64,000 nucleotides of DNA, taken from positions 5,215,501-5,279,500 of the forward strand of contig OZ022498.1 in assembly GCA_963989385.1 (NCBI GenBank). The letters run 5' to 3'. A program made the position numbers and the translations under genes. The DNA is from Ctena decussata (lineage: Eukaryota; Mollusca; Bivalvia; Lucinida; Lucinidae). Position 1 is the stretch's first letter. Every line of letters begins with the position of its first letter. Below are positions 1 to 13,200 of the stretch, piece after piece. Below the pieces are notes generated by a model that worked only from the letters and a program-made list of their open reading frames with translations, was not told the DNA's origin and searched no databases.

Positions 1-229
1 TCATGCAATTTAATATAACATTATTTTCAGAAAAGAGACAGGGGCAATTATTAGAGCAGGGATGTTAATTACGAATAATATGGTAATTTGGAGATATGAC
101 AAACAGTATAGACCCTAATCAGACCCTAGTCTGATCTTGGTGGGAACTGTTTGGTCGGAGAGGCTTTTCTGAACATGGCAAAGAAATGATAATGACAGCT
201 ATTAATGGTTTGTATTTGTCTGTTTTCAG

Positions 230-394
230 TATTATGATGGGAAGAAACGAGAACAGAAGCGACGACCTAAACCCAAAGATGGCTCCCAGCTGACATGTGT
301 TATATGTGGGGACCGGGCCCTCGGTTACAACTTCGATGCCATCACTTGTGAATCGTGCAAGGCTTTTTTCAGGCGAAATGCTAACAAAACAAAG
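230..394 (+). CDS. NR1J: NR1J coding exon: basic N-flank and first zinc finger
   Basis: The exon follows a pyrimidine-rich acceptor ending TTTTCAG and begins in phase 0 with [12 protein letters not shown]. It encodes 55 residues. The basic run before the first cysteine may be a nuclear localisation signal. The zinc finger has the CxxC...CxxC spacing, with ESCKA as the DNA-recognition helix. The donor is GTAGTT, weaker than the GTAAGT of the next exon. An upstream exon must exist because no start codon fits here. Confidence 0.93.
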
Positions 395-3300
395 GTAGTT
401 ACACTATTTGGTATTTACAACACATTATTGCAGGGCTTGGCGGCTGTTAAAATATGTTAGAAAATATCGAAGGCCATTTTCCATTGATAAGAGGATTTAC
501 ATGGCTAAACTGGGCTGCTTTATATATTGCTTCAAACTGTTTGAATATACTGACATTTCCATAGGAGTAGGTTTCGATGCTAATTAATAGATAGGCAGAC
601 AAAATTGCCTGTAGAAGCAAATTTTTCTCCTCTTGTATGGGCCTACACTACTGAAAATTCTTTTTAGCTATCACACTACTGTAGGGTCCTGGCTAGGACA
701 GGGGTAAGTCTCTCACTTGTCATAGCTTTGGCCCAGGTTTGATTGCCAGTGTCAACATTGCAGAGTAGTGGTTACCCATTCAAGGTCTGTTTCCCCCACC
801 ATGTAAGGCCACAACAACATCCATGTCTTCAAGAACAGGTTTAATGAATATGTAGCCGGGCCGGGCCGCGTAGGGCAGTCAGTATGGCACCTGACTTATA
901 AGTCACTTATGTAGCCAGACCGGGTATAGAACCCAGGACCTCTGACAGAGGTCCTGGGTTCGATACCCGGTCTGGCCACATACTTATGTTTCTCTTTCCG
1001 CTGATTTAAGAAGGGCAGTTGTCAGTTACTGGCGAAAATATGTGCACTAAGTATGGTTAACCGCTTAGGAGTTCTAAGCCTGCCCAGGAATAGTGCGGTC
1101 AGGTTAACTGACTGTCCCGACATGACCTTAGCTGTTTACCCTGGACGTTAAGCAACAAATCAATCAATCAATCAGTTAATATAATTAAGTTATAAGGCTA
1201 CTTACTGTAACTTATTGAATATTCGTGAGTTTTATTTTTTGCTAACCTGACTTTGCCAATAATTCGACCAAGTGATGACCAAATAGGAAACAGTGATTGA
1301 TAACTGGTTGATCGCAAATTCATAAGTTGCCAATAAATATGTGTGTAAGTGTCTTTGTGTGTGCGTGCATACATGTGTGTGTGTGTGAAAAGTCTTTTGA
1401 TCCAAAATTTTAACTTTTCTAGAAGTAACCGCTCTCTGGATAAAATTGAGTTTTGATGATAATTTGCAAGAGTTTTTTCTGTTATTCAAAAAAACTTATT
1501 TTTGACCTTTCATTGGGATTGTCTGGATGACACAATCACAAATACCTTTTCATGGAAAACAAATAATTCTCAAAGCTATCATTACCATAAAAATCAGACA
1601 ACAAAATTTGCCTTCGCAAAATTTCTTAAATATTTTGTCGGAGCTGTATTGAGAATTCAAACACTAGAGGGCAAACAGTGTAGATCCAGATGAGGTGGCT
1701 CATGATGAGCCACCTCATCAGGATCTACACTGTTAGCAAATGCAACTTTTTTCAGTTTTGGTGCTTAAAGAGTTATAGCACATCTCTGTCTCCATGGAGC
1801 AGTGAATTGTCAGCAAACTGGTGTGTCACTTATCTCTAACTGTCTGAGACGGTTTTATATATTTATCATACATATTCTGATGGCCACCATTGCTCTAGAA
1901 ATAAGGGATAACAAGGATAATTGTAGATATAAGAATAAACCTATCTTATAGCTGAATTGCATACAACTGATTTACGTATTTGGGGCAGAATTCCCATTAA
2001 AATGAATGGGTACAATTTCAGGGGAAACAGTTCTACACATTTCATTTCTGCCCCCTTTCTCAATGAAGGTCAACTCTTAAAGGAAAGAATTTGCTCCTCT
2101 AGGTGCAAATTCTTTCTTTCAAGAGTAGGCCCCTTTTTGGAAGGGTTTCGTTACTCAGGAAAGGGAACTGTGAGGAAGTCACAAAAGTTGTCACCCATTG
2201 TAAAAATGGCAGAAAAATAATAATTATGAAGATATACATGTAGACCTTAACACTTTAAGCACCAGAGACAAAAATAGCTGAATTTGCAAACAGGGTAGAT
2301 CTTGATGAGGCGGCTCATAATGAGCCGCCTCATCTAGATATACACTGTTTGCCCTGTAGTCTTTCAATTCTCAATGTGATACTGCTTGGACGAAACATTT
2401 TCTGAAATTCTGCAGACGTAAATTTTGTCGTCCGCTGTTTGGTGCTTAAAGAGTTAGGGAATAGTGTATCATAGACATGCTTGCTCAGACAATTTTGTCC
2501 GCATATTTTGGGTAAAATATCTAATCCTCCTCTGCAAAGATCATGACATTGTTCATTGGCTTGCAGGCCATATTATTCATACCACGTATTTTCTATCAGG
2601 CAAATGATCTAATAAAACATGTTAGATCCAATAAAAGGTGTACTTTTCCACCAAAGCACAAGACAAGGGGTGGGGAATATGATTTCGAATGAGGTGGGAG
2701 AGTTTGATGAAAATTTTCAATTTCAGTTTGTCCCTTCAGTTACCTTTTTTTATAACGAAAAACATATGTTGTGGACCCCTCATTAGAACCACTTGTGGTG
2801 TTAATGATACCGTAATGACCCTAAATTTTCGGACAGACAGGTCTAAGCAAACATTGTAGACCAAGATCAAACTGCTCCCAAAGGAGCAGTTTGATCAGGG
2901 TCCACAATGTTTGGATGCATTAAACTGTATAAAATACACTTTCAACAAATTTTCAAACAATAATTGTCTGCCTTTGTCTCCAAAATTTTAGGATCATTAT
3001 GGGATTTTGATCTTTTGTAAACAAGCAAACAAACAAAAGGATGAACAAGAGCACTAGATAAGAGGGAGTATTTGGTGATAATTAGGGATAATTTTTATGC
3101 CCCCGCCATTTAAAATGGGGGGGGGGGGGGTGGTGGCAAAATGTTTAAATGGCGGGGGCATATAGTGTCACCCCTGTGCGTACGTACGTAGCATAGCGTA
3201 CGTACGTCAAAATGGTTTCAGTTCAATATCTTTTGAAAGCATTGGTGTATTGAATTCATATTTCTTACACAGCTATATAATCATAACATACAGGTCAAGT

Positions 3301-4170
3301 TCGATGTTGGGTAAAATCTGTTTATTATTGTGGGAGTTATGGCCCTTTTTCGACTTCTGTTTCTATGAAAAAATGGTTTCCGTTCAATATCTTTTGAAAG
3401 CATTGGTGTATTGAATTCATATTTCATACACAGGTATATAATCATAAAATACAGGTCAAGTTTTATGTTGGGCAAAATCCGTCAATTATTGTGGGAGTTA
3501 TGGCCCTTTTTCGACCTCTGTTTCTGTGAAAAAATGGTTTCCGTTCAATATCTTTTGAAAACATTGATGTATTGAATTCATATTTCATACACATGTATAT
3601 AATCATAAAATACGGTAAAGTTCGATGTTGGGCAAAATCCGTCGATTATTGTGGGAGTTATGGCCCTTTTTCGACTTTATTTTGTATGAAAGAATGGTTT
3701 CCGTTCGATATCTTTTGAAACCATTGGTGTATTGAATTCATATTTTATACACAGGTATATAATCATAAAATACAGGTCAAGTTCGATGTTGGGCAAAATC
3801 CGTCAATTATTATGGGAGTTATGGCCCTTTTTCAACTTTATTTTGTATGAAGAAATGGTTTCCGTTCAATATCTTTAGAAAGCATTGGTGTATTGAATTC
3901 ATATTTTATACACAAGTATATAATCATAAAATACAGGTCAAGTTCGATGTTGGGCAAAATCAGTCGATTATTGTATTGTGGGAGTTATGGCCCTTTTTAG
4001 ACTTCATTTCATACAATAATGGTTTCCGTTTGTTAGTTTTTGAAAAGTAACTTGTTTCTGGGCTATTTCTTTTGGAAAGTTGAATGGCATCCATTTCTGC
4101 GACAAGCTACAGAATGTCATCACATATCAGTCAGGACACCCCACCTCCAAGCCCCCCGCCTGCCTGCCCC

Positions 4171-4224
<54 letters not shown>

Positions 4225-7200
4225 ACCCACACACACCCACACACACACACACTTCTCTTGATCCAAGAAGCACAATTCATCTGCCCAAGGAAAACTATAA
4301 AACATGTACCACAGAAGTCTGCCTTTGTGAACCTGGTTATGCTACAAGTGCCAGTACCTTAAACAAGGCTCCATCTTACCTAGGGCACTAGGCGGGGGCA
4401 TCCATGTCATATGGACACATTTCTAGTTGTTAATTCTGAATAACTTTCAGAAATTCTGAAAGTTATCTTGAACAGGCTTAAGCCACAAGCCGAAGAGATA
4501 ATCGCTGAGGAACAGGCTGGGTTCCGAGCAGGAAGGAGCACCACAGAACAGATCTTCAACCTTAGAATCCTGTGTGAAAAGTATCTCCAACATCAGCAGA
4601 ATCTGTACCATGTCTTCATTGATTTCAAAAAAGCCTTTGACAGGGTATGGCATGCAGCCTTATGGGCCACCATGAGGAAGTACAATATCAATGCAAACGT
4701 AGTTCGCACCATTGAGCAGCTATACGACAAGGCTACAAAATGGCAGCACAGGAGAATGGTTCAGAACAACAGTTGGAGTAAGACAAGGATGTCTTCTGTC
4801 ACCCACCCTCTTCAACATTTTTCTCGAATGGATCATGTCTGATGCTCTGGAAGAACATGACGGAAAGGTTAGCATAGGCGGCAGAAATATTACCAACCTG
4901 CGGTTTGCCTATGACATACACGCTCTTGCTGAGGAAGAGCAGGAACTAGAAGCACTAGTTGAAAGTCTCGACCAGACCTGCACAAGGTATAAGATGGAGA
5001 TCAGTGCTGAGAAGACCAAACTGATGACAAACAGCGCAGATGGCATCCAGAGGGAGATCAAGGTAAAGGGGCAGAAGCTGGGTACTGTAAGCAGCTTCAA
5101 ATACCTTGGAGCAGTTGTCTCAGATGATGGCTCAAAACAAGAGGTTCTCTCAAGGATAGCACAAGCCACTTCAGCTCTTGCCAAGCTGAAACCAATTTGG
5201 AGAGATAACAACATATCTCTTGGATCAAAGGTGACACTTATGCGCTCCCTTGTCATTTCCATATTTCTGTATGCCTGTGAATCATGGACCTTGACAGCAG
5301 AGTTAGAGAAAAGAACGCAGGCCTTTGAGATGAGATGTTACCGAAGGTTACTGAACATTTCGTACAAGGACCATATAACCAATGAAGAGATTCGCAGGAA
5401 GATCCAAGCAGCCATTGGAGAATATGATGAACTCCTGACGCTGGTCAAGAAACGGAAACTAAGGTGGTTCGGTCACGTCTCTAGGTCTTCTGGTTTAGCA
5501 AAGACAATTCTTCAGGGCACAGTGAAAGGAAAAAGAAGAGGTAGACAGAAGAAGAGGTGGGAAGACAATATCAAGGAGTGGACTGGAATGGATGTTGCCA
5601 GCTCAACTAGGGCAGCTGAAGACAGGACAAGGTGGAAAGGGATTGTTTTGAAGTCAGCTGTGGTGCCCCAACGACCTATTAAGGTTATGGGATAGAATAG
5701 AATAGAATAGAATTCTGAATAAAAACATATGTTGTGACCCTCATCTGAACCGTCTCGTTGAGACGGTTCAGATGAGGGTCACAAAATATGGTTTCAATGA
5801 AAAATAAAAAAAATTATCCCTCAATTATCATCAAATACCCCTCTTATAAACCAGTTAAACTGCACATAGTTATGATCATACACCTTTGAAATACCCATAG
5901 TGTGAGCTATGGGCAAATTGAGATCTAATATATAGTAATTCTCTGTAAAAACATACAAGCGGGACATGACAAAACCAACAAAGTGGCATGTGCATCACAC
6001 AAAGACTCAGATCAGCCTGGGCATCAACTAACTCTGACCAGAGTCTTCACTGTGTGCTTAAAGGGTAGCTAAGGTTCTGAACTACCTCCATGTGCACAGC
6101 AAAGACTCTGTTCAGACTGGGCAGATGCCAAGGCTGATCTGGGTCTTCCCTGGCTGCAAATGCCACTTTATAAAAATGTTGGTTTTGTCTTGTCGCAGCT
6201 CAATTATGTTGTGACCCAGCAATAGAATAAAAAAAGATAGAAAATGCTAAATATTTGTGAAAAGTGTAGACCCAGGTCAGACAGCTCTGAACTGGGAAGA
6301 AAGTAAGCATTTGCTAAATCCACTCCACTCCACCCCCATCCCACCCTCACCCCCTCCTTCTCGGCCCCACCATGTTATAACTGAAGAGAAAAAATATGGT
6401 AGACGAAATCACTCAGCTGTTGAACTAGGAAGAAAGTAAGTATTTGCTAACCCCCCCCCTCCCCCACCAACCCTTCCAACCCCCCTCCTTCTCGAACCCA
6501 CCATGTTATAACCAAAGAATTATGTTTGGCTAAATCACTCAAATTATTGAACCAGGAAGAAACTATGGCATTTGCTAAATTGGCTAATTTCCTATAATGT
6601 GATTGGTCAGTGACATCATTCTTCAAGAACAGTGTCATGTTGACATTACTTATGTTGGCTTCTCCATTAAAATACCATATTTCTTCCGTTATAAGACACA
6701 GGTTTTCCCTTCTAAAACCATCCCAAAAGTCTAGATCCATCTTAAAAGATGGACCTAGATATTTAGGATTGTTTTAGAAGGGGAAAATCCTGTCTTATAA
6801 CAGAATTTCATAAAACTAGTTTAGATATTTGGGGTCATTCTAGAAATGTTAAACATCATTTTATAGCCAAATATATACGGTATGTTGGCTTTGGCATTAA
6901 AAATAGTTCTTCATTGAATTTTGTCTTGTTCTCTCCAATTGTGCTTCTTAAGCTTGCCTGTATGAAAGTACAAAGAGCTTTTGTTATCACCCTGACGTCA
7001 GCATAGTCGTCAGCATAGTCGTTGGCATGGGCATCACACTTTAAACTGTTTAACAGTTATTTTTATGTGATGGGCAAGGCACTGTAAGGCGAGCTATCCT
7101 GTACATGGACAGGTCTTGTATAGTGAGGTCACAGCCTTAGGGCACTGGTTCATTACCTAGGTGTGTGTTGTGTTTTGCACATTTACATATTGATTATACC

Positions 7201-10200
7201 CCCGACATACGAAGTATGTCAGGGGGTATATAGTTTTTGTCATTCCGTCCGTTCGTCCGTTCGTTCGTCCGTCCGTTCGTTAACTTTACGTCAAAGTTTT
7301 GCGTTAAACCTTTTTGGGTTGCTCATATCTCTGTAACCACACATCAGATTCTTTTCATATTTGGTTCATGATGTCTCTGTAGCATTACCTTTGATGTGAA
7401 GTAGATAAGCCCCTGGGTCAGGTCCCAGGGTGGGGCCAGGGGTCAATAATTAGGACTTAGGCATTTTCATTATGTCAAAGTTTTGCCTTAAGCCTTTTTG
7501 ATTGCTCATATCTATGTATTTGCATTGAAGGTTTCTTCCATATTTGGTTCATGATATCTCTACATCATTGCTTTCGTTATGGACTACCTAAGCTGCAGGG
7601 TCAGGCTCATGGATGGGGCTAGGGGTCAATAACTAGGACTTAGCCATATGCCATAGTTTTTGGCATTTAGTTCCAATATACTTCAGTGGAGCCTACTGAT
7701 ACATGACTAGGTTTATTTCATACTGGTTTACATCATATGGATGCTGCTGCTGCTGTCCTAAGGTCAAGGTCACAGACTTAGAATTTTGTACATGTATGAC
7801 ATTTGCATTGAAGTTGTGTGTTAAAGTATGCTTTCATTAGGCGGTGGCACTGGTCAGGGGTATACGTGAGCCCCTGCTCACTTGCTCTAGTTTCATAAGG
7901 GGGACACCACCGCTGACGTTCAGCAAGACTGGAATGCCTGACCGTCACCCTGATACCACTTTTTCTAGCTCAGGGCATACAGGGTGTGGGTCTCTTGGTC
8001 TATTTCCTCTGTAAAAATGGTGGAAAAAAACATGTAGATGTACTACACTTTCTAAGTGTAAAACGTGTAGGGTAAAGTTTGGTAAATTTGGACAGCGGGT
8101 AAATTCAGACAGTGACATTGTTTCCTTTATATATCAGTTGTTTGGAATTAAAATAAAATTAACTGGGCAAACAGTGAAAATCCTGATGAGACGGCTCATT
8201 ATGAGCTGTCTCATCTGGATTTTCACTGTTTGCAATGGTATGTCCGAATTTACCCGCTGTCTGAAGTTACCCTGTCTGAAGTTATCCGACTTGACATTAA
8301 ATTCCAAATCCACATTCAAATGCTAAATTAATGCAATTGGATTGTTCACAGTTAATGAAAGAGGGCTTAGGTCCATCAGTAAATCTCTGGAACCGGAAAG
8401 CACCAAATATGAAAATAACAGAATTTGCAAAAAAACATAGTTCCAGATGAGGTTGGCTCATTATGAGCCACCTCATCTGGAATTATAATGTTTGCCCTGT
8501 ATAGTCTTTGAATTCTGAATATAATATATCTTGGACAAAACATTTTTTTTTTTAAATTTTGCAGATGTAAATTTGTCGTCTGCTTTTTGGGCACTTTAAG
8601 GGTAAAGCAGACATAAATTTGTTGTATGCTTTTTGGGCGCTTTAAGGGTAAAAGTTAATTCATTTTCTGTCTTCAGGTGTTCACATGTAGTTTTGAAGGA
8701 AACTGTAAGTTGGACCCACATACCCGGAAATTCTGCTCAGGTTGCCGCTTGAAGAAATGTTTTGAGGCAGGGATGAAAAAAGAATGGATTCTAAGTAAGT
8801 ACTTTATTTCTGAGAAATTTTTAGATTTCAGCCACATAGTTTTTACAGAGACCTAGTAAGGTGATGCAATTACCGACCACCACCCTGATACAACTTTTAC
8901 ATGTCAGGGCACACTCGATGTGGATTTCCTAGTCTATTTGACAGAAGAAAGTGATTGAACATGTGCCACCTGCTTCGGTTGAATCCTCGTCACACTTTAG
9001 GAAAGGCAAAAATTCAGTCCGCTTAGGGAGGCCAAAAATTCAACCCGCTAAGCGAGGCCCCAGCTATGTTTTATTCTACCCAATGCCCAACCATCTTATG
9101 CAGTTGGTCTTAAAACAACAAACAAAATTCAGTGTTGCCATGTTCAGGGAAAAACATCTGGAAAATGAGGGATAAGGCAGAGAATTTTGTATTTGGTTAG
9201 GGAACTTTGGAGAGGACTTGAAAAGTCAGGGAAAAGTCAGAGAAAAGTCAGGGAATTTGAAAACTATTAGCTCAGGCAATCTTAGAAAATAAGCTAGTTC
9301 TGTTCAAGGGGAAATAATATGCTTTCTAGAGAGACAGGTCTAAGCAGACCTCCCTCCTCATTGGGAGCTACTTACAAAGGAAGGAATTTGCTCCTGGGGC
9401 CCCCAGGAACAAATTCTTACCTTTTTGAGTAGCCCACAATGTTCTAGTGATTGCACAGTTAAAGAGTATAATCAACTTTAGGATCCTTAAAAGGGAATGG
9501 AAAACTAAAATGTCAGCAGAAAAGTCAGGGAATTTAGAAGTGGAGGACAGGTAGCAACCCTTGAATTAGTGACTCTGCTTTTCACACATATGTTTTCTGC
9601 AGTTGACTTATGTTGCGATAATTATGCCAACAGAAATAGACATGTGAATCCTCCTACAAAGAGATGCATGTTGTTGTTTCAAAATGGCTCTTGCGTCAAC
9701 ATTTTAGTAGGCAGCAACTGGCCAGCAGTGGAGATATGAATAATAAAGTCAGTTTAGAAGAAAAAGTATTTTTAGAAGCCCAATTGTGTATTCATGAATA
9801 TAAGCATGTTGCGCCAACATTGATTTGAGCCGCGACACGAGAAAACCAACAATGTGGTTGTGCGCCGAGCGCAGACTCAGATCAGCCTGGGCATCCGCCC
9901 AGTCTGATCAGAATCTTCGCTGTCCGCATGGAGGTAGCACAGTCCCTTGGCTACCCTTTAAGCACTTAGCGAGGAGTCTGATCAGACTGGGCGGATGTCC
10001 AGGCTGATCTGAGTCTGCGCTGGGCGCACAACCACATTGTTGGTTTTCTCGCGTCGCGGCTCATTTATGGTTTTGAAGTCCTTAAATTAAAAAAGCTGCA
10101 TACCTAGTATATTGAGAAATTCCAAAAGTGCCTGAAACAGAGATAAAGCCCAAATGTTCTCTGGGTTCTGCCTCAGAAATAAAGCTGAAAATTCTCTTAC

Positions 10201-13200
10201 TTTAACTGTCCTCTGGGTTTTTGCTATTGAGATGGTCAGCCACAAGAACAAGTTAAATTATGACTCTTCTGGAGATGGAGGAATCAAGGGGCAGTTGGCG
10301 ACAAAATCTTCTAATAGTATCGGCTAGTTTAATCGTATAAAAGATCTCAGTCTGTACTGCAGCCTGTACTGTATACCTGCCCCATCCCCATCAGAGCTGT
10401 TGAAATACTTAACAATATAAATGCTCAAAGCTCCAAGAATGAAAATACATGCAGTTGGAATTTGCAAACAGTAAAGGTGCAGATGAGGTGGCTCATAATG
10501 AGTCCCCCCATCCTGATCTACACTGTAAGCCACATCCTTCAAAATAACTGGGCGGTTGCCAGTTAGTTTGCAGTGGACTTGATGTGTCAGCTGTGTCAAG
10601 AAACTCTAGAAACATTCCAGCATCTCTGGCCGAGTGTCCAGTGTCAGTATTTCTTAAATGCTGTCTCAACCCTGGTTAGCTATTTATATGCAAGGGCTGT
10701 TACGAAATGAAAAAGAGTCATAGCTACCAAACAACCTGATGAGCAGGTCATTTGGTAGCTATGACTTTTAAGCTCGCCTGAACGAAGTTCAGGAAGAGCT
10801 ATTGCACTACCCCCGGTGTCGGCGTCAGCAGCGGCGTTGGCGTCGGCGTTGGCGGCGGTGTCGGCGTTAGCAAAACGTTAAAGTTTTACGTAAAAGTTTT
10901 TTATGTGATGGGCAAGGCGCTGTCAGGCGAGCTATCCTGTCCCTGTGACAGGTCTTGTTTTGTTCCGTGACAGCTCTTTTTCGTTTCGTTACATCCTTTA
11001 AAACATAGTTAACCAGGTGTGTGTCAGTAGTTATCCTCTGCACTATAGGTCTGCAGATGATGGGACTCATTTCTTTCTTGACCACTCAACCAACATCTTA
11101 ATAAACTCTCTGGTATCCACCAAATTAAATTACATTGCAGACAACTTACTGTCACTTTGCATCATAAGCAAACTAGATTTATGCACATATTGCTAAAGTT
11201 ATTGTATAATAATTATCATTAAGAACTTTCTATACTTGTAAAGCTTTGCCAGATTTTACCTCAGACTTCTGTTGTGGTTGTATTTAGACTCAGATGCAGC
11301 AAAAGTTGCCGTATTCATCTATGTCTGAGTAGATACCACAAATCCCTTTAATAAAACAAAATGGCCCATTTATAAAAAGTGACAAATTTTGCTGCTGCCA
11401 AATTTAAGTTTTAAATTGTAGAAAGCCAACCTTATCATGGCATATTAAGACGCACTAGAAATTTATAGACATCAAATGATGCATATAATGTCTAAAAATG
11501 TAGAGGTAAAGATTTCCTATAGCCTAGAGGCCATAGGGGCAGTGGAGGGTAGAGGCCCACTGTATCTTGGGCACGGCATATGAAAGGCAAAGCCCATTCC
11601 TCTCCTTTTGCTACTTTATCCTTCCCAGAGTTGAAATCGGCTGGGTTGACAGAGAGCTTCATTCCTATCGGTTGGATGACAAAGCCAGGTTTACCTTTCA
11701 GGGACCTTCTGCACCATAACCGAGTGCCTCTAAGTGCTTGACAACAGTGCCTCTCAGATATGATTTCACATGAAAAATTAGACTGGCATTTTCTTCTTCA
11801 AAATGTTCTCATCACATAGATTTTTGGTTATAAGTTTTTCCCCCTTTCAAAACAAGATGCTGAGTATATATCAGAGAGCCAGATAAGCTTCGTATTTGCG
11901 TAAAATACGGACCAAAAAAGACAAAATACGAAGTGTCTTGAAATTTCAATCGTACCGAATACGGTAGTCATTTCTCAGCTTACGAAAGCAGCTCAAATGT
12001 GCTACGTATTTACGCTATAGCATCATCATATTTCAATTCTCATATCGACGTTACCCCCGCACCTCAGCGGAACGAATCCATAGCCGCAGTAACGGGGCGC
12101 CGAGCGTCCGTCCATACGCTATAGCATGCGCGGTCAACCGTTTATGCGCGGTCAACCGTTTTTCAATAGCCAGAATGTTACCAATTTTTAGCATTTACTA
12201 ATCATTGCTTCAGCGCATGCGCTGTCTGAGCATGCGCAGTCAACCTTTTTCCGAAAACAGAAAGCACATGGTACCTATTTTCAGCATTATCTTTTCGGCT
12301 TTTACTGGTCGTTTTTATGAATAGACCGGGAACAAGCATGAGTATTGGAATTTACGGAGTGTTAGCCAATAGCTAAATTGCACATGATCTTTCCGGTCGA
12401 TTGCGTAGGTACTTTCATTTTCGTTGAACAAACATGTTGCAAAAAACGTCTCTGTTACTTGACTGAACAGTCAATAAATGGCCCCACCTGGTTGTGCGAA
12501 GCTGGAAAACTTTGGCTTCGGCAAGCCAGTGGTTAATTCTAGTGAACTCTAGCCAGCAAAGATCAGCCGATCGTCCCCTGATGCGTGGTAAAAGGAAAGC
12601 AAAACACTGTCAGGGGCGGTAACGGGTCGTTTTGGCCCAAGTCCCTTTCGGCCCCGGGTCGTTTCGGCCTTATTCCCGTTCGGCCTGGGTCGTTCCTGTT
12701 GTCCAGAGTTTTAAGCAAGAACCCTGGACAAGAACAAGTAGACTGATATTTTGGGAGACCAGTTGTGCGTTAAAAAGATACTGAACAACCACTGGATCTC
12801 AGGAGTACTGATACTGAAAGGACTCATCAGGATACTGAAAAGGTTAAAATTCTGTTTGGTAAATACTGAAACCACTGTAAAAATTATCTGGAGCTCTGTA
12901 TATCATTGGGAATGCATGACTAATATTATTTACACTACTACATGTAACAGATGTGCCACATGTTAATGCAGAATATGTCAGGCTCCTCAAATTACCATAT
13001 AAAAAAATGTGCCTGCACAGTGTTTCAATATTAAAGAGACACAATAATGTAAACCATCTATTTATTTTCATGACTTCCAAGAAGAGAAGAAAAAAAAAAT
13101 TCACAAACAGCTAGTCATGAAGTGAGCTGCAAAATGTTTATTCTGCCATGTGAATATAATCAGAGCCCTAGATAAGAGAGAGTATTTGGTGATAATTAGG

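Larger units (their letters stand above)
3048..5850. mobile_element. MITE family C, split by two younger insertions
   Basis: The left part (3048-3096, ending AGGGATAAT) and the right part (5711-5850, with GAACCGTCTCGTTGAGACGGTTC-type palindrome and AAAATTATCCCT) together match the intact copy at 13161-13356. Between them lie a pearl-like element (about 3097-4430) and an RTE-type LINE fragment (4444-5710). Confidence 0.8.

Noticed and set aside
4040..4391. Proline- and histidine/threonine-rich open frames, and a glycine-rich frame on the other strand
   Set aside because: They are translations of the poly-C and CA tract in all frames and disappear outside it.
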